64,000 bases of DNA from Hymenobacter rubidus (GCF_016734815.1 NZ_JAERQF010000003.1:1-64000), one strand, 5' to 3'; shown: positions 7,891 to 17,174, numbered from the stretch's first letter. The notes: generated by a model not told the origin, from the letters alone. Translations and numbers: made by a program.

Positions 7891-8883
7891 TCAAACATAG
7901 TCATGCGCCCTGAACCACGCGAAAGCTTCGGCCACGGCTTGGGTGATGGGCGTGGCGGGCAGGTCTAGCTCGGCGCGGGCTTTCTGCACGCTGAAGTAAT
8001 GGCCGTCGTTGGCCACGGCAGCCATGGCGGCATTCAGCTGGGCTGGCCGGCCGGTCAGGCGGGCCTTTACATCGCAAGCCTGGCCGTAGAGGTAGGCCAG
8101 CCCGGCTGGCAGGGGCCAGCGGGGCGGTGGCACATTCATCACCTTGGCCATTAGGCGGAAGGCGTCGCGGTAGCTCAGGTTTTCATTGCCCAGAATATAA
8201 GACTCGCCAATGCGACCCAGCGTGAGGGCATTGACCGTCGCCACGGCTACGTCGCGCACGTGCACGTAGTTTTTGCCACCGGGCGGATAACCGGGCAGGC
8301 GGCCCCGGTACAGCTCCAGCAGCAGGGCGTTGGACGTGGGCTTGGCGTCGTGGGGGCCCAGCATGAACGTGGGATGGACCAAAATGGCGGGCAGATGTTG
8401 CTGGGCGGTAGCTCGCAGTACCAGAGTGGTAGCGTCGTGCTTGCTGTCCATGTAGTCGAGGCCGTATCGGGGGCCGGCGTAGGGGCGGGTTTCGTCGCCA
8501 GGCTTTTGCTTGGTGCCGAAGCCAAAAACGTTGGCCGTGCCCACGTACACGAACCGGCTGATGCCGGCCTTTCGGGCCAGTTGGAGTATATTGTTAGTGC
8601 CAGCCAGATTCACGGCCCACACGGCTGGGTTACGGGCCGGGTTTACCTGGGCCAAGGCAGCGGCGTGAATAATGGCGGCGCAACCATCGGCAGCTCCGGC
8701 CAGTTGGGCAGGCTCGGTAACGTCGGCAAAGCGGCAGTCAATGTCCCACGCAGCCGGAAAAGGGGAGGCCGAGCCCGGCCGTAGCAACGCCCGCACCGAA
8801 TGGCCGCGTTGCCGCAGCTCTGCTACCAGGTGCCAGCCCAAAAAGCCGCCGGCGCCGGTCACCAGCACGGGTTGTGGTGCCAT
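7891..8883 (-). CDS. NAD-dependent epimerase/dehydratase (extended SDR)
   Basis: 330 residues, starting MAPQPVLVTGAGGFLG with the Rossmann TGxxGxxG motif at 9-16. The catalytic Tyr-x3-Lys occurs as YMDSK, and the substrate domain includes YVHVRDVA and GNENLSYRD. This resembles the 3-beta-HSD/dihydroflavonol-reductase branch of extended SDRs, often acting on sugar nucleotides, terpenoids or hopanoid intermediates. The ATG overlaps the stop of the upstream glycosyltransferase by one base (TGATG), indicating translational coupling, so a shared pathway (glycoconjugate or lipid sugar) is likely. A much longer frame across both genes is not real. Confidence 0.88.
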   Translation of the reverse strand: MAPQPVLVTGAGGFLGWHLVAELRQRGHSVRALLRPGSASPFPAAWDIDCRFADVTEPAQLAGAADGCAAIIHAAALAQVNPARNPAVWAVNLAGTNNILQLARKAGISRFVYVGTANVFGFGTKQKPGDETRPYAGPRYGLDYMDSKHDATTLVLRATAQQHLPAILVHPTFMLGPHDAKPTSNALLLELYRGRLPGYPPGGKNYVHVRDVAVATVNALTLGRIGESYILGNENLSYRDAFRLMAKVMNVPPPRWPLPAGLAYLYGQACDVKARLTGRPAQLNAAMAAVANDGHYFSVQKARAELDLPATPITQAVAEAFAWFRAHDYV

Positions 8884-9575
8884 CAGCGGTAGTTGAGCAT
8901 GGCCTTGTAGGTGCGCGCGATGCGGGCGGGCGACACCTTCAGAAAGAACATCGAAAACGCGGTCAGGTTGGCCAGCTGCACCCGGAGCCAGCTGTTGGTT
9001 TCGTATTTGCGGGCCGACACCAGCACGTCCTGCGGCACAATGTAAAAGGCGGCCACCCGTCGAATGCGCTGGATGATTTCGAAGTCTTCCATGATGACAA
9101 ACCGCTCGTTGAATCCGCCCAGCCGCTGAAACAAGGCTTTGGTGATAAACAAAGTCTGGTCGCCGCCCCGGCTCATAATGCCTTTGAAACGAGTGCCGTA
9201 GCTGTTGATGCGCAGCAGCGGATGCGGCGAGTTGAACCGAAACCGGTAGCAGCCCGCCTCGAAGCCATCGGCCACGGCCCGCCGGATGGTGGCCACGTAG
9301 TCGGGGTGAATGCCGACATCGGCGTGCACGAAATACAGCAAGTCGCCGGTAGCCTGGGCGGCGCCAAAGTTCATTTGGGCCGCGCGGCCGGGGCGGGGCG
9401 CAAGCAGCACGGTAGCGCCCGCTTGCCGTGCCGCCTCGGCGGTGCCGTCGGGGCTGTGGGCATCCACCACCAGCACTTCGGCCTGGCCGTTGGGGGCAAA
9501 CCGCCGCAACTCCCTCACGAGGCCGCCAATGTTGGCCGCTTCGTTGTAGGTAGGAATGATTACGCTGACAGTCAT
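8883..9575 (-). CDS. Family 2 glycosyltransferase (TIGR04283-like)
   Basis: 230 residues of GT-A fold. The start MTVSVIIPTYNEAANIGGLV is canonical for GT2; VVDAHSPDGT and PRPGRAAQMNFGAAQATGDLLYFVHADV give the nucleotide-sugar binding region with an HAD metal motif in place of DxD, which is typical of the TIGR04283 (rSAM/selenodomain-associated) group. A later MEDFEIIQRIRR matches the ED...Q/RxxRW-like acceptor region. Cytosolic, no membrane anchor. Translationally coupled to the epimerase downstream. Confidence 0.9.
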   Translation of the reverse strand: MTVSVIIPTYNEAANIGGLVRELRRFAPNGQAEVLVVDAHSPDGTAEAARQAGATVLLAPRPGRAAQMNFGAAQATGDLLYFVHADVGIHPDYVATIRRAVADGFEAGCYRFRFNSPHPLLRINSYGTRFKGIMSRGGDQTLFITKALFQRLGGFNERFVIMEDFEIIQRIRRVAAFYIVPQDVLVSARKYETNSWLRVQLANLTAFSMFFLKVSPARIARTYKAMLNYR

Positions 9576-9675
9576 ACGGCGGAGTTGTACGGCGCTGCAA
9601 GTTTAGTGTTCATCCCGGAAAGCACGGCAGCGCCCGAACATCTATTCTACGGCCCGGCCTCGTATACTGCAGCTC

Positions 9676-10485
9676 ATGAGCACGCTAATGATAACCTCCA
9701 TGCGCATTTCCCTCGCCGCTGTGGCCGTCGCCGCTTTGGGCACCTTTGTCACTCCAGTAGTTGCCTCGGCCGGCACCGGAGCACCAGCCAACAGCCGGGC
9801 CGTGGCGGCCGTCGACCACAGCGCCTACGACCGGCTGCTCAAAAAATACGTCAGCGCAAAAGGCCTCGTCAACTACAAGGGCCTCAAGGCCGACCAGGAA
9901 GAGCTGAACAAGTACCTGGCCCTGCTGAGCAAAAACAAACCCGCCAGCAGCTGGAGCAAAGCCGAGCAAATGGCCTTCTGGATAAACGCCTACAACGCCT
10001 ACACCATTCGCCTGGTGCTCGACCATTACCCCATCGGCAGTATCAAGGACATCGGCTCAAAAATCAAGATTCCCTTCGTGACCACGCCCTGGGCCATCAA
10101 GTTCTTCAGCATCGGTGGCGAGAAAATGAGCCTCGATAATATCGAGCACGGCACGTTGCGGAAAAAATATGACGACCCGCGCATTCACTTCGCGCTGGTG
10201 TGCGCCTCCATGTCCTGCCCGCGCCTGCGCAACGAGGCCTATACCGCCGACAAGCTGGACAAGCAGCTGGAAGACCAGGGCCACGATTTCCTGAACAACC
10301 CGGCCAAGAACAAGGTCGGCAAAGATGCGGCTCAGCTCTCCAAGTATTTCGACTGGTACAAAGGCGACTGGGAAAAGAACGGCCAGTCGGTGGCGAAATG
10401 GGTGAACAAGTACTCGGCCACCAAAATGGATGACAAAACCAAAATCACCTACCTGGACTACAACTGGCAGCTGAATGAGCAGTGA
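9676..10485 (+). CDS. DUF547 domain secreted protein
   Basis: 269 residues with an N-terminal signal peptide (MRISLAAVAVAALGTFV... cleaved near ASAG). The DUF547 core runs from about 45 to 250: FWINAYNAYTIRLVLDHYP, WAIKFFSIGGEKMSLDNIEHGTLR, HFALVCASMSCPRLRNEAY and FDWYKGDW. DUF547 has been compared with thiol-protease-like folds because of the Cys and His in these conserved blocks; activity is unproven. Start could be 9676, 9688 or 9700; the last gives the most ordinary signal peptide. Overlaps the next gene by 11 bases. Confidence 0.9.
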   Translation: MSTLMITSMRISLAAVAVAALGTFVTPVVASAGTGAPANSRAVAAVDHSAYDRLLKKYVSAKGLVNYKGLKADQEELNKYLALLSKNKPASSWSKAEQMAFWINAYNAYTIRLVLDHYPIGSIKDIGSKIKIPFVTTPWAIKFFSIGGEKMSLDNIEHGTLRKKYDDPRIHFALVCASMSCPRLRNEAYTADKLDKQLEDQGHDFLNNPAKNKVGKDAAQLSKYFDWYKGDWEKNGQSVAKWVNKYSATKMDDKTKITYLDYNWQLNEQ

Positions 10486-11119
10486 GCGCGGAGCTGGCTG
10501 GCGCTGGCTGTTGCTGTTGGGAATGGGGGCGGTGCTGCCGGCCACTTGCCACGCGCAAACCCCGAAGCCCGGCACCGCGGAAACCCGCCGCTACGCCATT
10601 GAGGTGGCGGGCCTGCGCGTGGGCACCATGACGGCCACCCGCCAGCCCCAGGCCAGCGTCGGCGACGTTGTTTGCACACTCACCAGCGACGTGAAAGTGA
10701 CTTTCCTGTTCTATCACCTGAAGATATATTATCAGGTAATCAATCGGATGCACAATGGGCAACTCCTGCTCTCGACCGTGGAGGCACACACCAACCAAGG
10801 TGATTTCAGCTCGCGCGCCGAGTGGAAGGGCGACCATTACGACATCCGGGCCGACCAGTACAAGCACCACTACCAGGCCACCGAAACGCAGCCCATTGCC
10901 TACACCGTCACGGATATGTTTTTTGGCGAACCGCATAGCCGTCCGCGGGCCTTTGCCGAGTATTTCGGGGATTTCTTCCGTGTCGTGCCGGCCGGGGCGG
11001 GCATTTACCATGCCACCCGCGACGGCCGGGAGGACGAATACCATTACGCCAACGGCCAGCTGGTCAGTATCATCAAAAAGAATTCACTCAAGAATTTTAT
11101 TATTCGACTGGAGCCGTAG
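10475..11119 (+). CDS. Secreted DUF6134/DUF3108-like protein
   Basis: 214 residues with a signal peptide (WRWLLLLGMGAVLPATCHA). The mature part has a repeated beta-strand pattern (RYAIEVAGLRVGTMTATRQ, YQVINRMHNGQLLLSTVE, YHATRDGREDEYHYANGQL) typical of periplasmic DUF3108/DUF6134 beta proteins that may bind lipids. It overlaps the DUF547 gene by 11 bases and is surely co-translated with it. Exact family assignment is by resemblance only; function unknown. Confidence 0.75.
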   Translation: MSSERGAGWRWLLLLGMGAVLPATCHAQTPKPGTAETRRYAIEVAGLRVGTMTATRQPQASVGDVVCTLTSDVKVTFLFYHLKIYYQVINRMHNGQLLLSTVEAHTNQGDFSSRAEWKGDHYDIRADQYKHHYQATETQPIAYTVTDMFFGEPHSRPRAFAEYFGDFFRVVPAGAGIYHATRDGREDEYHYANGQLVSIIKKNSLKNFIIRLEP

Positions 11120-11154
11120 CCGTTGCTGGGCGGGGAAAACAACTGCTCTTAACC

Positions 11155-11240
11155 GTCATGCAGAGCGCAGCGAAGCATCTCGCGTGCAATAGTAAATGAT
11201 TACTACTGCACGCGAGATGCTTCGCTGCGCTCTGCATGAC
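11155..11240. repeat. Palindromic repeat, family A (copy 3)
   Basis: Arms GTCATGCAGAGCGCAGCGAA + GCATCTCGCGTGCA pair almost completely with the right half. The variant GCAGAGC for GCTGAGC occurs in both arms, i.e. compensatory change that preserves pairing. Confidence 0.93.
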
Positions 11241-11255
11241 CGCAAAAAACACTAA

Positions 11256-11291
11256 AAAAAAGCCCGCTGCAATTACTGCGGCGGGCTTTTT
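11256..11291. terminator. Bidirectional intrinsic terminator
   Basis: AAAAAGCCCGCTGC and GCGGCGGGCTTTTT flank a 7-base loop between the convergent DUF6134-like and M48 genes. Confidence 0.8.
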
Positions 11292-11310
11292 CCATTGTCG
11301 GATAAGTTCG

Positions 11311-12774
11311 TTATTTCCCGACCACTTTATACAGCATGCCTTTGCTCAGGCGGTCGGTGGTTTGCATGCCGTTGAGAATAGCCATCTCTTCGTAGCGCTT
11401 GGAGGGCACACCGGCGGAAGCCAGCGCCGACGCCAGCGTGGTGGCCGAGGCGGCCGTGCGGATATGCACGTGCTCGGGCTGGCGGTTCAGCTTATTGGCT
11501 TCGGTGAGGCGGCTGTAACCCTGGGCGGCTTGCTGGAACTGGGGCGCGTAGGTGCTAAACGAGGCCGGTGCGGCCAGGCCCACGAAGGCGAAGATGCTTT
11601 TGCCGTCCTGAATAAGCTGGGCCAGCACGTGGGCCGGCGTGCTAGAGCTTTGGTCCGAAGCCTGCTGGTCGCCTTCAAACACGAGGGCCGGGAAGCCGTT
11701 GATGGTGGTTTTGCTGGCATTGGCCGACGTCAGGCCGATGGATTTGGCCAGCGACTGGCCGGCTTCTTCCAGCGAGCTGCCGCTGGCACCCAGAAACACG
11801 AGCAGCGCCTTGCCATTGGGCTCGGCCATCTGAAACTGCTCGGGTGAATTCTGCGATTTCCAGCCCGACGGAATAGGGAAGCGGAATTTCAAATCGGGGT
11901 GGTAAAACACGCTGCTTTCGACAAAGCCCTGGCGCGGGTCTTCGCCAAACGTCAGGCCCTCGATTTGGCGCAGGTACTGGTCGCGGTTCACGGCCAGCGG
12001 GCGGTTGCCGACGGATTGCTTGGCTTGCGCGGCCAGTTGCTTCACGCGGGTGTAGCGGTCGGCCGAGTTGGGGTGGGTGCTGAGGAAGGTGGGGATGCTG
12101 CCGGCGCCGCTCTGGGCTTCGGTGCGCTGCAAGGTCCGGAAAAAGTCGGCCATGTGGCTGGCGTCGTAGCCAATTTTGGTCGAGTACTTCACGCCCAGGC
12201 CATCGGCTTCGTTCTCGTCGTCGCGGCCGTATTTGAGCATGCCCAGGCCCACCACCTGTTGCGCCACGCCGCCCACCGACTGCATGATTTTGGGCGCCAG
12301 CACCGAGCCCAGTATCATGCCAATGCCGGCGATGGTGCTGCGCGTCTGCTGCTTTTTGCCGTGCTGGGCGGTGATGTGGCCCAGCTCGTGCCCCAGCACG
12401 CCGGCAAACTGGGCTTCATCGTTGAAGTAAGCCATGATGCCGCGCGTAAAGTACACGTGGCCATCGGGGGTAGCAAAGGCGTTGATAACCGGCGAGTCGA
12501 CCACCGTGAAGCCGTAGTCGCCGGGGCGGTCCGACACGGCCGTCATCTGCTTGCCTTTGGCATCGATGAGCTTTTGCAGGGTGGCACTTTGGTAAAGGCC
12601 GAATTGGGCAATTACGGCCGGGTCGGGCTTGGCGCCCTGCAGCGGGCGGGCAGCGGGCGCACGTTCGGGGGCGCGGTGCTCCAGCCAGTTGTTAACGCTG
12701 GAAGAACCTGCCAGCGGGGCCAGCAGACAGAAAAATGCGCCGGTGCGCAGGACTTGGAAAAGCGGAAGATTCAT
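11311..12774 (-). CDS. M48 family zinc metalloprotease (BepA/YfgC-like)
   Basis: 487 residues with an N-terminal signal/anchor helix. The zinc site is HELGH at 129-133 with the third ligand Glu189 in DENEADGLG; the adjacent FATPDGHVYFTRG strand is characteristic of secreted M48 proteases such as E. coli BepA, which handles misassembled outer-membrane proteins. After about residue 270 there is no TPR domain as in BepA but a beta-rich region (FYHPDLKFRFPIPSGWK...) and a short LysM-like C-terminus (AILNGMQTTDRLSKGMLYKVV). Periplasmic quality control is the likely role; this is inference. Confidence 0.9.
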   Translation of the reverse strand: MNLPLFQVLRTGAFFCLLAPLAGSSSVNNWLEHRAPERAPAARPLQGAKPDPAVIAQFGLYQSATLQKLIDAKGKQMTAVSDRPGDYGFTVVDSPVINAFATPDGHVYFTRGIMAYFNDEAQFAGVLGHELGHITAQHGKKQQTRSTIAGIGMILGSVLAPKIMQSVGGVAQQVVGLGMLKYGRDDENEADGLGVKYSTKIGYDASHMADFFRTLQRTEAQSGAGSIPTFLSTHPNSADRYTRVKQLAAQAKQSVGNRPLAVNRDQYLRQIEGLTFGEDPRQGFVESSVFYHPDLKFRFPIPSGWKSQNSPEQFQMAEPNGKALLVFLGASGSSLEEAGQSLAKSIGLTSANASKTTINGFPALVFEGDQQASDQSSSTPAHVLAQLIQDGKSIFAFVGLAAPASFSTYAPQFQQAAQGYSRLTEANKLNRQPEHVHIRTAASATTLASALASAGVPSKRYEEMAILNGMQTTDRLSKGMLYKVVGK

Positions 12775-13016
12775 AGGAATAAATAAAGCGGAATTACCCG
12801 GTGAAGGACTACGGATGCGCTTGCAACGGCAGCGGGCGCCATGCGGTTACGCCGGCCCCCCGGCCAGGGGCCGGAACCACTGCCAAGACGCGCACCCACC
12901 GGCGCCTACGCCATTTTCCTGCCAATTTCCAGTTCAGGGTATTCCTTTCACCCAAAGCACACGTGGCCGCGAGTAGTATCGCATCGGTTTCGGCCCACTT
13001 CCCCGCCCTGTTGCTG

Positions 13017-13904
13017 ATGCGCTTTTCTCGTTTGTGCCCACTGGCTTTGTCCGGTGTTTTTTTGTTTGCGGCTTGCAGTCGCCAGCCCACGGCCAGTAGC
13101 GCCAGCCGCTACGTGCCCGCGCCGCCTACCATCGACGGGCAAGCCGCCGACTGGACCGACTCGCTGCGCTACGACCCCGGCAGCAAGCTGCAGTACCAGG
13201 TGCTGAACGACGGCCGCATGGTGTACGTGCGCCTCAAAGCGGCCGACCCGGCCACGCAGGCCAAAATTGTGCGCCTGGGCCTCACGGTGTGGCTCGATAC
13301 CACGGGCCGCAACCAGCACCAGTTTGGGGTGCACTACCCGCTGGGCAACCTGCAGGCCGGCCGCGGGGCGGGCGGAGAGGGCAACTCCCCTCGGCCCGAT
13401 AACCCCGATGCCTCGGGCACTGACCGCCAGGCCTCGCGCCGGGCGCGCCTCACCCAAGCCCTGGCCGACATGCGCGAAATGGAGCTGCTCAACTACAAAG
13501 GCAGCAAGGAGCCCACCCTCACCGATGCTCAATCGCAGCTGGGCGTAAAGGCCGCCATTGGTCTCAACGAGCAGGAAGACCTGATTTACGAGCTGGCCGT
13601 GCCCATGCGCCTGCTCTACCGCAAGCTGCCGGCCCTGGCCACGGGCCAAAGCGCCGTGGTGGGCGTAAGCGTGGCCGGGGGCAAGTTCACCATGCCCAGC
13701 CAGGGTGGCGGCGGGGGCATGCAAGGCGGCGGCATGGGCGGCGGGGGTATGCGCGGCGGGATGGGCGGTGGAGGTATGCGCGGAGGTGGAGGCGGTGGTA
13801 TGCGCGGTGGCGGGGGCGGCATGCGCGGCGGGGGCGGCTACGGCGGCGGGCAGCAAATGACCCCGCTGGCCCTGAAAACCAGCGTGCAGCTCAGCAGCCA
13901 TTAG
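13017..13904 (+). CDS. Lipoprotein with Gly/Met/Arg-rich C-terminal repeats
   Basis: 295 residues. The start is the ATG giving MRFSRLCPLALSGVFLFAAC, a lipoprotein signal with lipobox FAAC. Residues about 30-215 form a domain beginning PPTIDGQAADWTDSL, reminiscent of CBM9/DOMON-like surface domains. From about 222 the protein becomes almost pure GGGGM, GGMRGG and GGGYGG repeats for some 55 residues, ending LKTSVQLSSH. No family fits the whole. The repeated GMRGG units could be flexible, RNA- or metal-binding; nothing in the neighbourhood decides. The upstream frame to 12801 is non-coding in character. Confidence 0.75.
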   Translation: MRFSRLCPLALSGVFLFAACSRQPTASSASRYVPAPPTIDGQAADWTDSLRYDPGSKLQYQVLNDGRMVYVRLKAADPATQAKIVRLGLTVWLDTTGRNQHQFGVHYPLGNLQAGRGAGGEGNSPRPDNPDASGTDRQASRRARLTQALADMREMELLNYKGSKEPTLTDAQSQLGVKAAIGLNEQEDLIYELAVPMRLLYRKLPALATGQSAVVGVSVAGGKFTMPSQGGGGGMQGGGMGGGGMRGGMGGGGMRGGGGGGMRGGGGGMRGGGGYGGGQQMTPLALKTSVQLSSH

Positions 13905-13912
13905 GATTTAGT

Positions 13913-14027
13913 TGTCAGTTGTTCGTTGTCAGTTGTCAGAGCTCGATACAATTTCTGACCAGCAAACTACTAACTGACAACTGGCAACTGACAACGAACA
14001 ACCTACAACAAACAACCGACAACTACA
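13913..14027. repeat. Heptamer-unit inverted repeat (GTTGTCA type)
   Basis: Units GTTGTCA / GTTGTTC on the left and their complements (TGACAAC, GAACAAC) on the right surround a 40-base centre, between the convergent lipoprotein and T9SS-plug genes. The 7-bp unit size matches other loci in the window. Confidence 0.75.
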
Positions 14028-14033
14028 ACCGCA

Positions 14034-15365
14034 TTACTGCCGGCTGTTCATGTCCACCATCTGGTAGCCGATGAGCAGGTCGGCGCGGGTGCCGGGTGGG
14101 CGGTAGTACACCAGCAGGTCGTACTGGTTTTCGGTTTCGTAGTGCGAGCCTTCAAAGTACGCTTCATTCGGCGCGGTGCCGCGCGCGCCGGCCACCGCAA
14201 AATCGTAGTTGTAGTAGCCTTGCTTGAGCAGGGCGTGGCCGGTGTAAAGCTGCTTGGTTTCGTCGTAGGTGAGCTTGAACTCGTCTTTCAGCTGCCAGTC
14301 GGTGAGGGCGCCGAGCACATACACGGGACCGGGCGCGGGCTGGTCGGCCTTCAGCTGAAAGGTCACGTCGGCGTAGTCGGCATTGGTGGCGCCGTTACCG
14401 TACTCGCGGCTTTCGAACACGCGCTGGCCGTTGGAGTCCACGTACTGGTTATAGGCCGTGGGGCTGCGCGACACTTCGGGCTGCAAGGTGACGGTGGTGA
14501 CGGGCGCAGCCCGCGGGTCGACGTGCAGCACGCCCATGCCCGCCGCCTGCACCGAGCGGGTGTCGAAATACCGGTATTCGCTCAGGCCGGGGAAAGCGTT
14601 TTCAAAGTTGAAGTACTGGTATTCGAGGCGGCGGTCGAGGTCGCGCACGAAGGTGGGACGCAGGTTGTACTTGGCGTTGTCCCAGCGGAAGTTCTGGCGC
14701 AGCACCGTTTTCACTTCCACGGCCGGGTTCACCAGTTCCACGCTGGCGTAGCCCACACTGAAATCGAGCTGTTGCATGGTCATTCGCTGCTGCCCGCCGA
14801 TGACGATGCCCGGCTTCAGGCTCACCTGCACCTGGTTTTCGTACACCAGCAGCCGGCGCGATACCACCGGCACGCCGGCCGTGGTTTGCACCACCAGCAG
14901 GTAGTTGCCGCTCAGCTTCACCTGCGGCGCCTGCATCCGGTAGTGGAAGTACGGCACTTTGGTGCCCGAGCCCACCCGGTAGTCGGTAATCAGAAACTCG
15001 TTTATCTCGTTCAGGAACTGCATGTTGGTGAGCACCGAGGGCTGCCAGTCGGCATCGCAATGAATCAGCTTAGCCGTGTAGCGCTGGCTCTGCCCGTTCA
15101 GCACGTCAAATTCCAGGGTGATGGACGGCGACTGCCCTAGCGGCACCACCGGCGGCTGAAAAACTTCGTTGGGCTGGCCCGTGGCCACGTAGCACTGCAC
15201 GCTGCGCACCTCGGGCGAGTAAGTGTAGTCCTGGTAGCGCAGGGTCTTGTCGGCGTAGTACTCCGGGGGCTGCTGGGTGCCGGGCGTGGTGCTGGTGATG
15301 GGGGTGCCGAGGGGAACGCAGGCAGCGGCCAGCAGCAGGAGGGAGGCAAATGGAAGAAGGCGCAT
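14034..15365 (-). CDS. Type IX secretion system plug protein (DUF5103)
   Basis: 443 residues from the ATG at 15365 (MRLLPFASLLLLAAACVPLG, lipoprotein-type signal). Residues 40-160 carry the DUF5103 first domain (VRSVQCYVATGQPNEVFQPPV, LIHCDADWQPS, NEINEFLITDYRVGSGTKVPYFHYR), known from structures as the Plug that closes the SprA translocon of the T9SS. The C-terminal half ends with YYNYDFAVAG and a DLLIGYQMV strand. It would act in the periplasm/outer membrane. No other T9SS genes are in the window, as is usual because T9SS genes are scattered. Confidence 0.9.
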   Translation of the reverse strand: MRLLPFASLLLLAAACVPLGTPITSTTPGTQQPPEYYADKTLRYQDYTYSPEVRSVQCYVATGQPNEVFQPPVVPLGQSPSITLEFDVLNGQSQRYTAKLIHCDADWQPSVLTNMQFLNEINEFLITDYRVGSGTKVPYFHYRMQAPQVKLSGNYLLVVQTTAGVPVVSRRLLVYENQVQVSLKPGIVIGGQQRMTMQQLDFSVGYASVELVNPAVEVKTVLRQNFRWDNAKYNLRPTFVRDLDRRLEYQYFNFENAFPGLSEYRYFDTRSVQAAGMGVLHVDPRAAPVTTVTLQPEVSRSPTAYNQYVDSNGQRVFESREYGNGATNADYADVTFQLKADQPAPGPVYVLGALTDWQLKDEFKLTYDETKQLYTGHALLKQGYYNYDFAVAGARGTAPNEAYFEGSHYETENQYDLLVYYRPPGTRADLLIGYQMVDMNSRQ

Positions 15366-15450
15366 GGCCCGAAAGGTACGGTAACCGGGATTGTGGGTCA
15401 ACTTCGGAGCCGGGCTTCGGTGGCGGCGCGCCCGCCGTGCCGGCGGCGGC

Positions 15451-16008
15451 TCACCGGCGGGCGGGGCAGAGCAGGGAGTAGTAAGCCGTGTCCAGAAATT
15501 TACCTTGCCACAACCCATTCTCACGGAAAAGCCCTTCCTGCACAAACCCCGCACGTTTTAGCACCTGCGCCGAGGCCACGTTTCGTGGGTCGATGACGCC
15601 CTCTACCGAATGCAGGTTCAACTCCCCGAAGCCGTAGGCCAGCGCCGCCGCCACGGCTTCCTGCATCAGGCCCTGGCCCTGATGGGCCGGGTGCAGCAGG
15701 TAGCCAATCTCGGCGCGGTGGTTCTCGGGCTGCAGGCGGTAGAAACCAATGGTACCAATGATTTCGTCCGACGAGCGCAAGGCAATGCCCCAGTTAAGCA
15801 AGTCGTTGCGGCTCATGGCCTCGTTCATCGTCTCGATGTAAGCGGCCGAGTCGGCCACCGACGTAGCCAGGGGCCGCGGGATGTACTGCATCACCTGCGG
15901 GTCGGAACGCAGAACAAACAATGCCGGCGCGTCGGCGCCGATGAGCGGGCGCAGCGTTAGGCGCTCGGTACGGAGGGTAGGGAAGGGCGTGAAATGGAAA
16001 GTCAGCAT
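15451..16008 (-). CDS. GNAT N-acetyltransferase, RimJ/RimL type
   Basis: 185 residues. TERLTLRPLIGADAPALFVLRSD at the N-terminus, GTIGFYRLQPENHRAEIGYLLHPAHQGQGLMQEAV (acetyl-CoA pyrophosphate-binding Q/RxxGxG/A as HQGQGL) and HSVEGVIDPRNVASAQVLKRAGF are the standard motifs of the RimJ/RimL-like subgroup that acetylates ribosomal proteins or small amines. Located 85 bases upstream of the T9SS plug gene on the same strand; functional relation not implied. Target unknown. Confidence 0.92.
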   Translation of the reverse strand: MLTFHFTPFPTLRTERLTLRPLIGADAPALFVLRSDPQVMQYIPRPLATSVADSAAYIETMNEAMSRNDLLNWGIALRSSDEIIGTIGFYRLQPENHRAEIGYLLHPAHQGQGLMQEAVAAALAYGFGELNLHSVEGVIDPRNVASAQVLKRAGFVQEGLFRENGLWQGKFLDTAYYSLLCPARR

Positions 16009-16286
16009 GGCTGGAGCATTGTTTTAGCACTGGCCGCAATGCGGCTTGTGCGGCAGCAGCTGCGAATGTAAAGTCCGTGGCTCGCGCTGAAGGAGCTACC
16101 GGCGGCAGACGCTGGTGGCAAACGACCGAAAAGCCCCGCGCCTTGTTTTTATGTGATTTACAGTGAGCGCATTGCGCCTTTACAAAGGGCGCAGAATCCA
16201 TGCTGATAAGCAAGGTATTTATTATATATTTACGCGTTCGATTTTCGCGCTATCGCCAGCGACTTCACTTCATCAGTACCACCACC

Positions 16287-17132
16287 ATGGAACAGCAACT
16301 TGAGCAAATTCGCGAGCAGCAGCGCGCCTCCTGGAACAAATTCTCGCCCGGCTGGAAAAAGTGGGACACGCTGATGATGAACTTCATGCGGCCCATTGGC
16401 GATGAAATTATCCGGCAGCTGCACGTCCAGCCCGACGACGTGGTGCTCGACGTAGCCTCCGGCACCGGCGAGCCCGGCCTGACCATTGCCGGGATGCTGT
16501 CCAGCGGCAAAGTCGTCAGCATCGACATCGCCGAAGACATGCTGGCCGTGGCCCGCGAAAACGCCGCCCGGCGCGGCCTTCACAACTTTGAAACCCAGGT
16601 GGCCGACGTGTGCGAGCTGCCCTTCCCCGACAATTCCTTCGATGCCATCAGCTGCCGGTTTGGGTTCATGTTTTTCCCCGACATGCAGCTGGCGGCCAAC
16701 GAGATGGCGCGGGTGCTGCGGCCCGGTGGCCGCGTTTCCACCGCCGTGTGGGCCGGCCCCGAGCAAAATTTCTGGGTCACGGCCAGCATGGGCATCATCA
16801 ACAAGCACCTGCAGCTGACGCCACCACCACCCGGCGTGCCCGGCATGTTCCGCTGCGCCCAGCCCGATTTCATCGCCAACCTGTTCCGGCAGGCAGGCCT
16901 GAAAAATGTAGCCGAAACCCCCGTGCCCACCGCCCTGCCCGCCGGCACAGCCGCCGGCTACTGGGAAATCATGACCGACGTGGCCGCGCCCGTAGCCGGC
17001 GCCCTCAGCCAGGCCACGCCCGAGCAACGCGCCGCCATCGAGCACGAAGTGCTGGCCCTGATTGAGCAGCGCTACCCCAACGGCGAGGTGGCAATTCCGG
17101 CCGGCACGCTGGTGATTGCCGGGGAGAAGTAG
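16287..17132 (+). CDS. Class I SAM-dependent methyltransferase (UbiE-like)
   Basis: 281 residues from MEQQLEQIREQQRASWNKFSP. Motif I is VLDVASGTGEPGL, motif II VVSIDIAEDM, and the Pro-rich loop CELPFPDNSFDAISCRFGFMFFPD is typical of UbiE/Coq5-like Methyltransf_11 enzymes. The C-terminal region (AAGYWEIMTDVAAPV...) is a helical cap. Substrate unknown; quinone or lipid methylation is only suggested by resemblance. A longer frame to 16200 lacks coding character. Followed by a long-loop terminator. Confidence 0.9.
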   Translation: MEQQLEQIREQQRASWNKFSPGWKKWDTLMMNFMRPIGDEIIRQLHVQPDDVVLDVASGTGEPGLTIAGMLSSGKVVSIDIAEDMLAVARENAARRGLHNFETQVADVCELPFPDNSFDAISCRFGFMFFPDMQLAANEMARVLRPGGRVSTAVWAGPEQNFWVTASMGIINKHLQLTPPPPGVPGMFRCAQPDFIANLFRQAGLKNVAETPVPTALPAGTAAGYWEIMTDVAAPVAGALSQATPEQRAAIEHEVLALIEQRYPNGEVAIPAGTLVIAGEK

Positions 17133-17174
17133 AAAATGGCTGGAAATACGGCCGAATTTCAATAATACGTCATG

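Noticed and set aside
7891..9600. Single 569-codon fusion of glycosyltransferase and epimerase
   Set aside because: The 5' half is a wrong-frame reading of the glycosyltransferase; two genes overlapping by one base explain the region.
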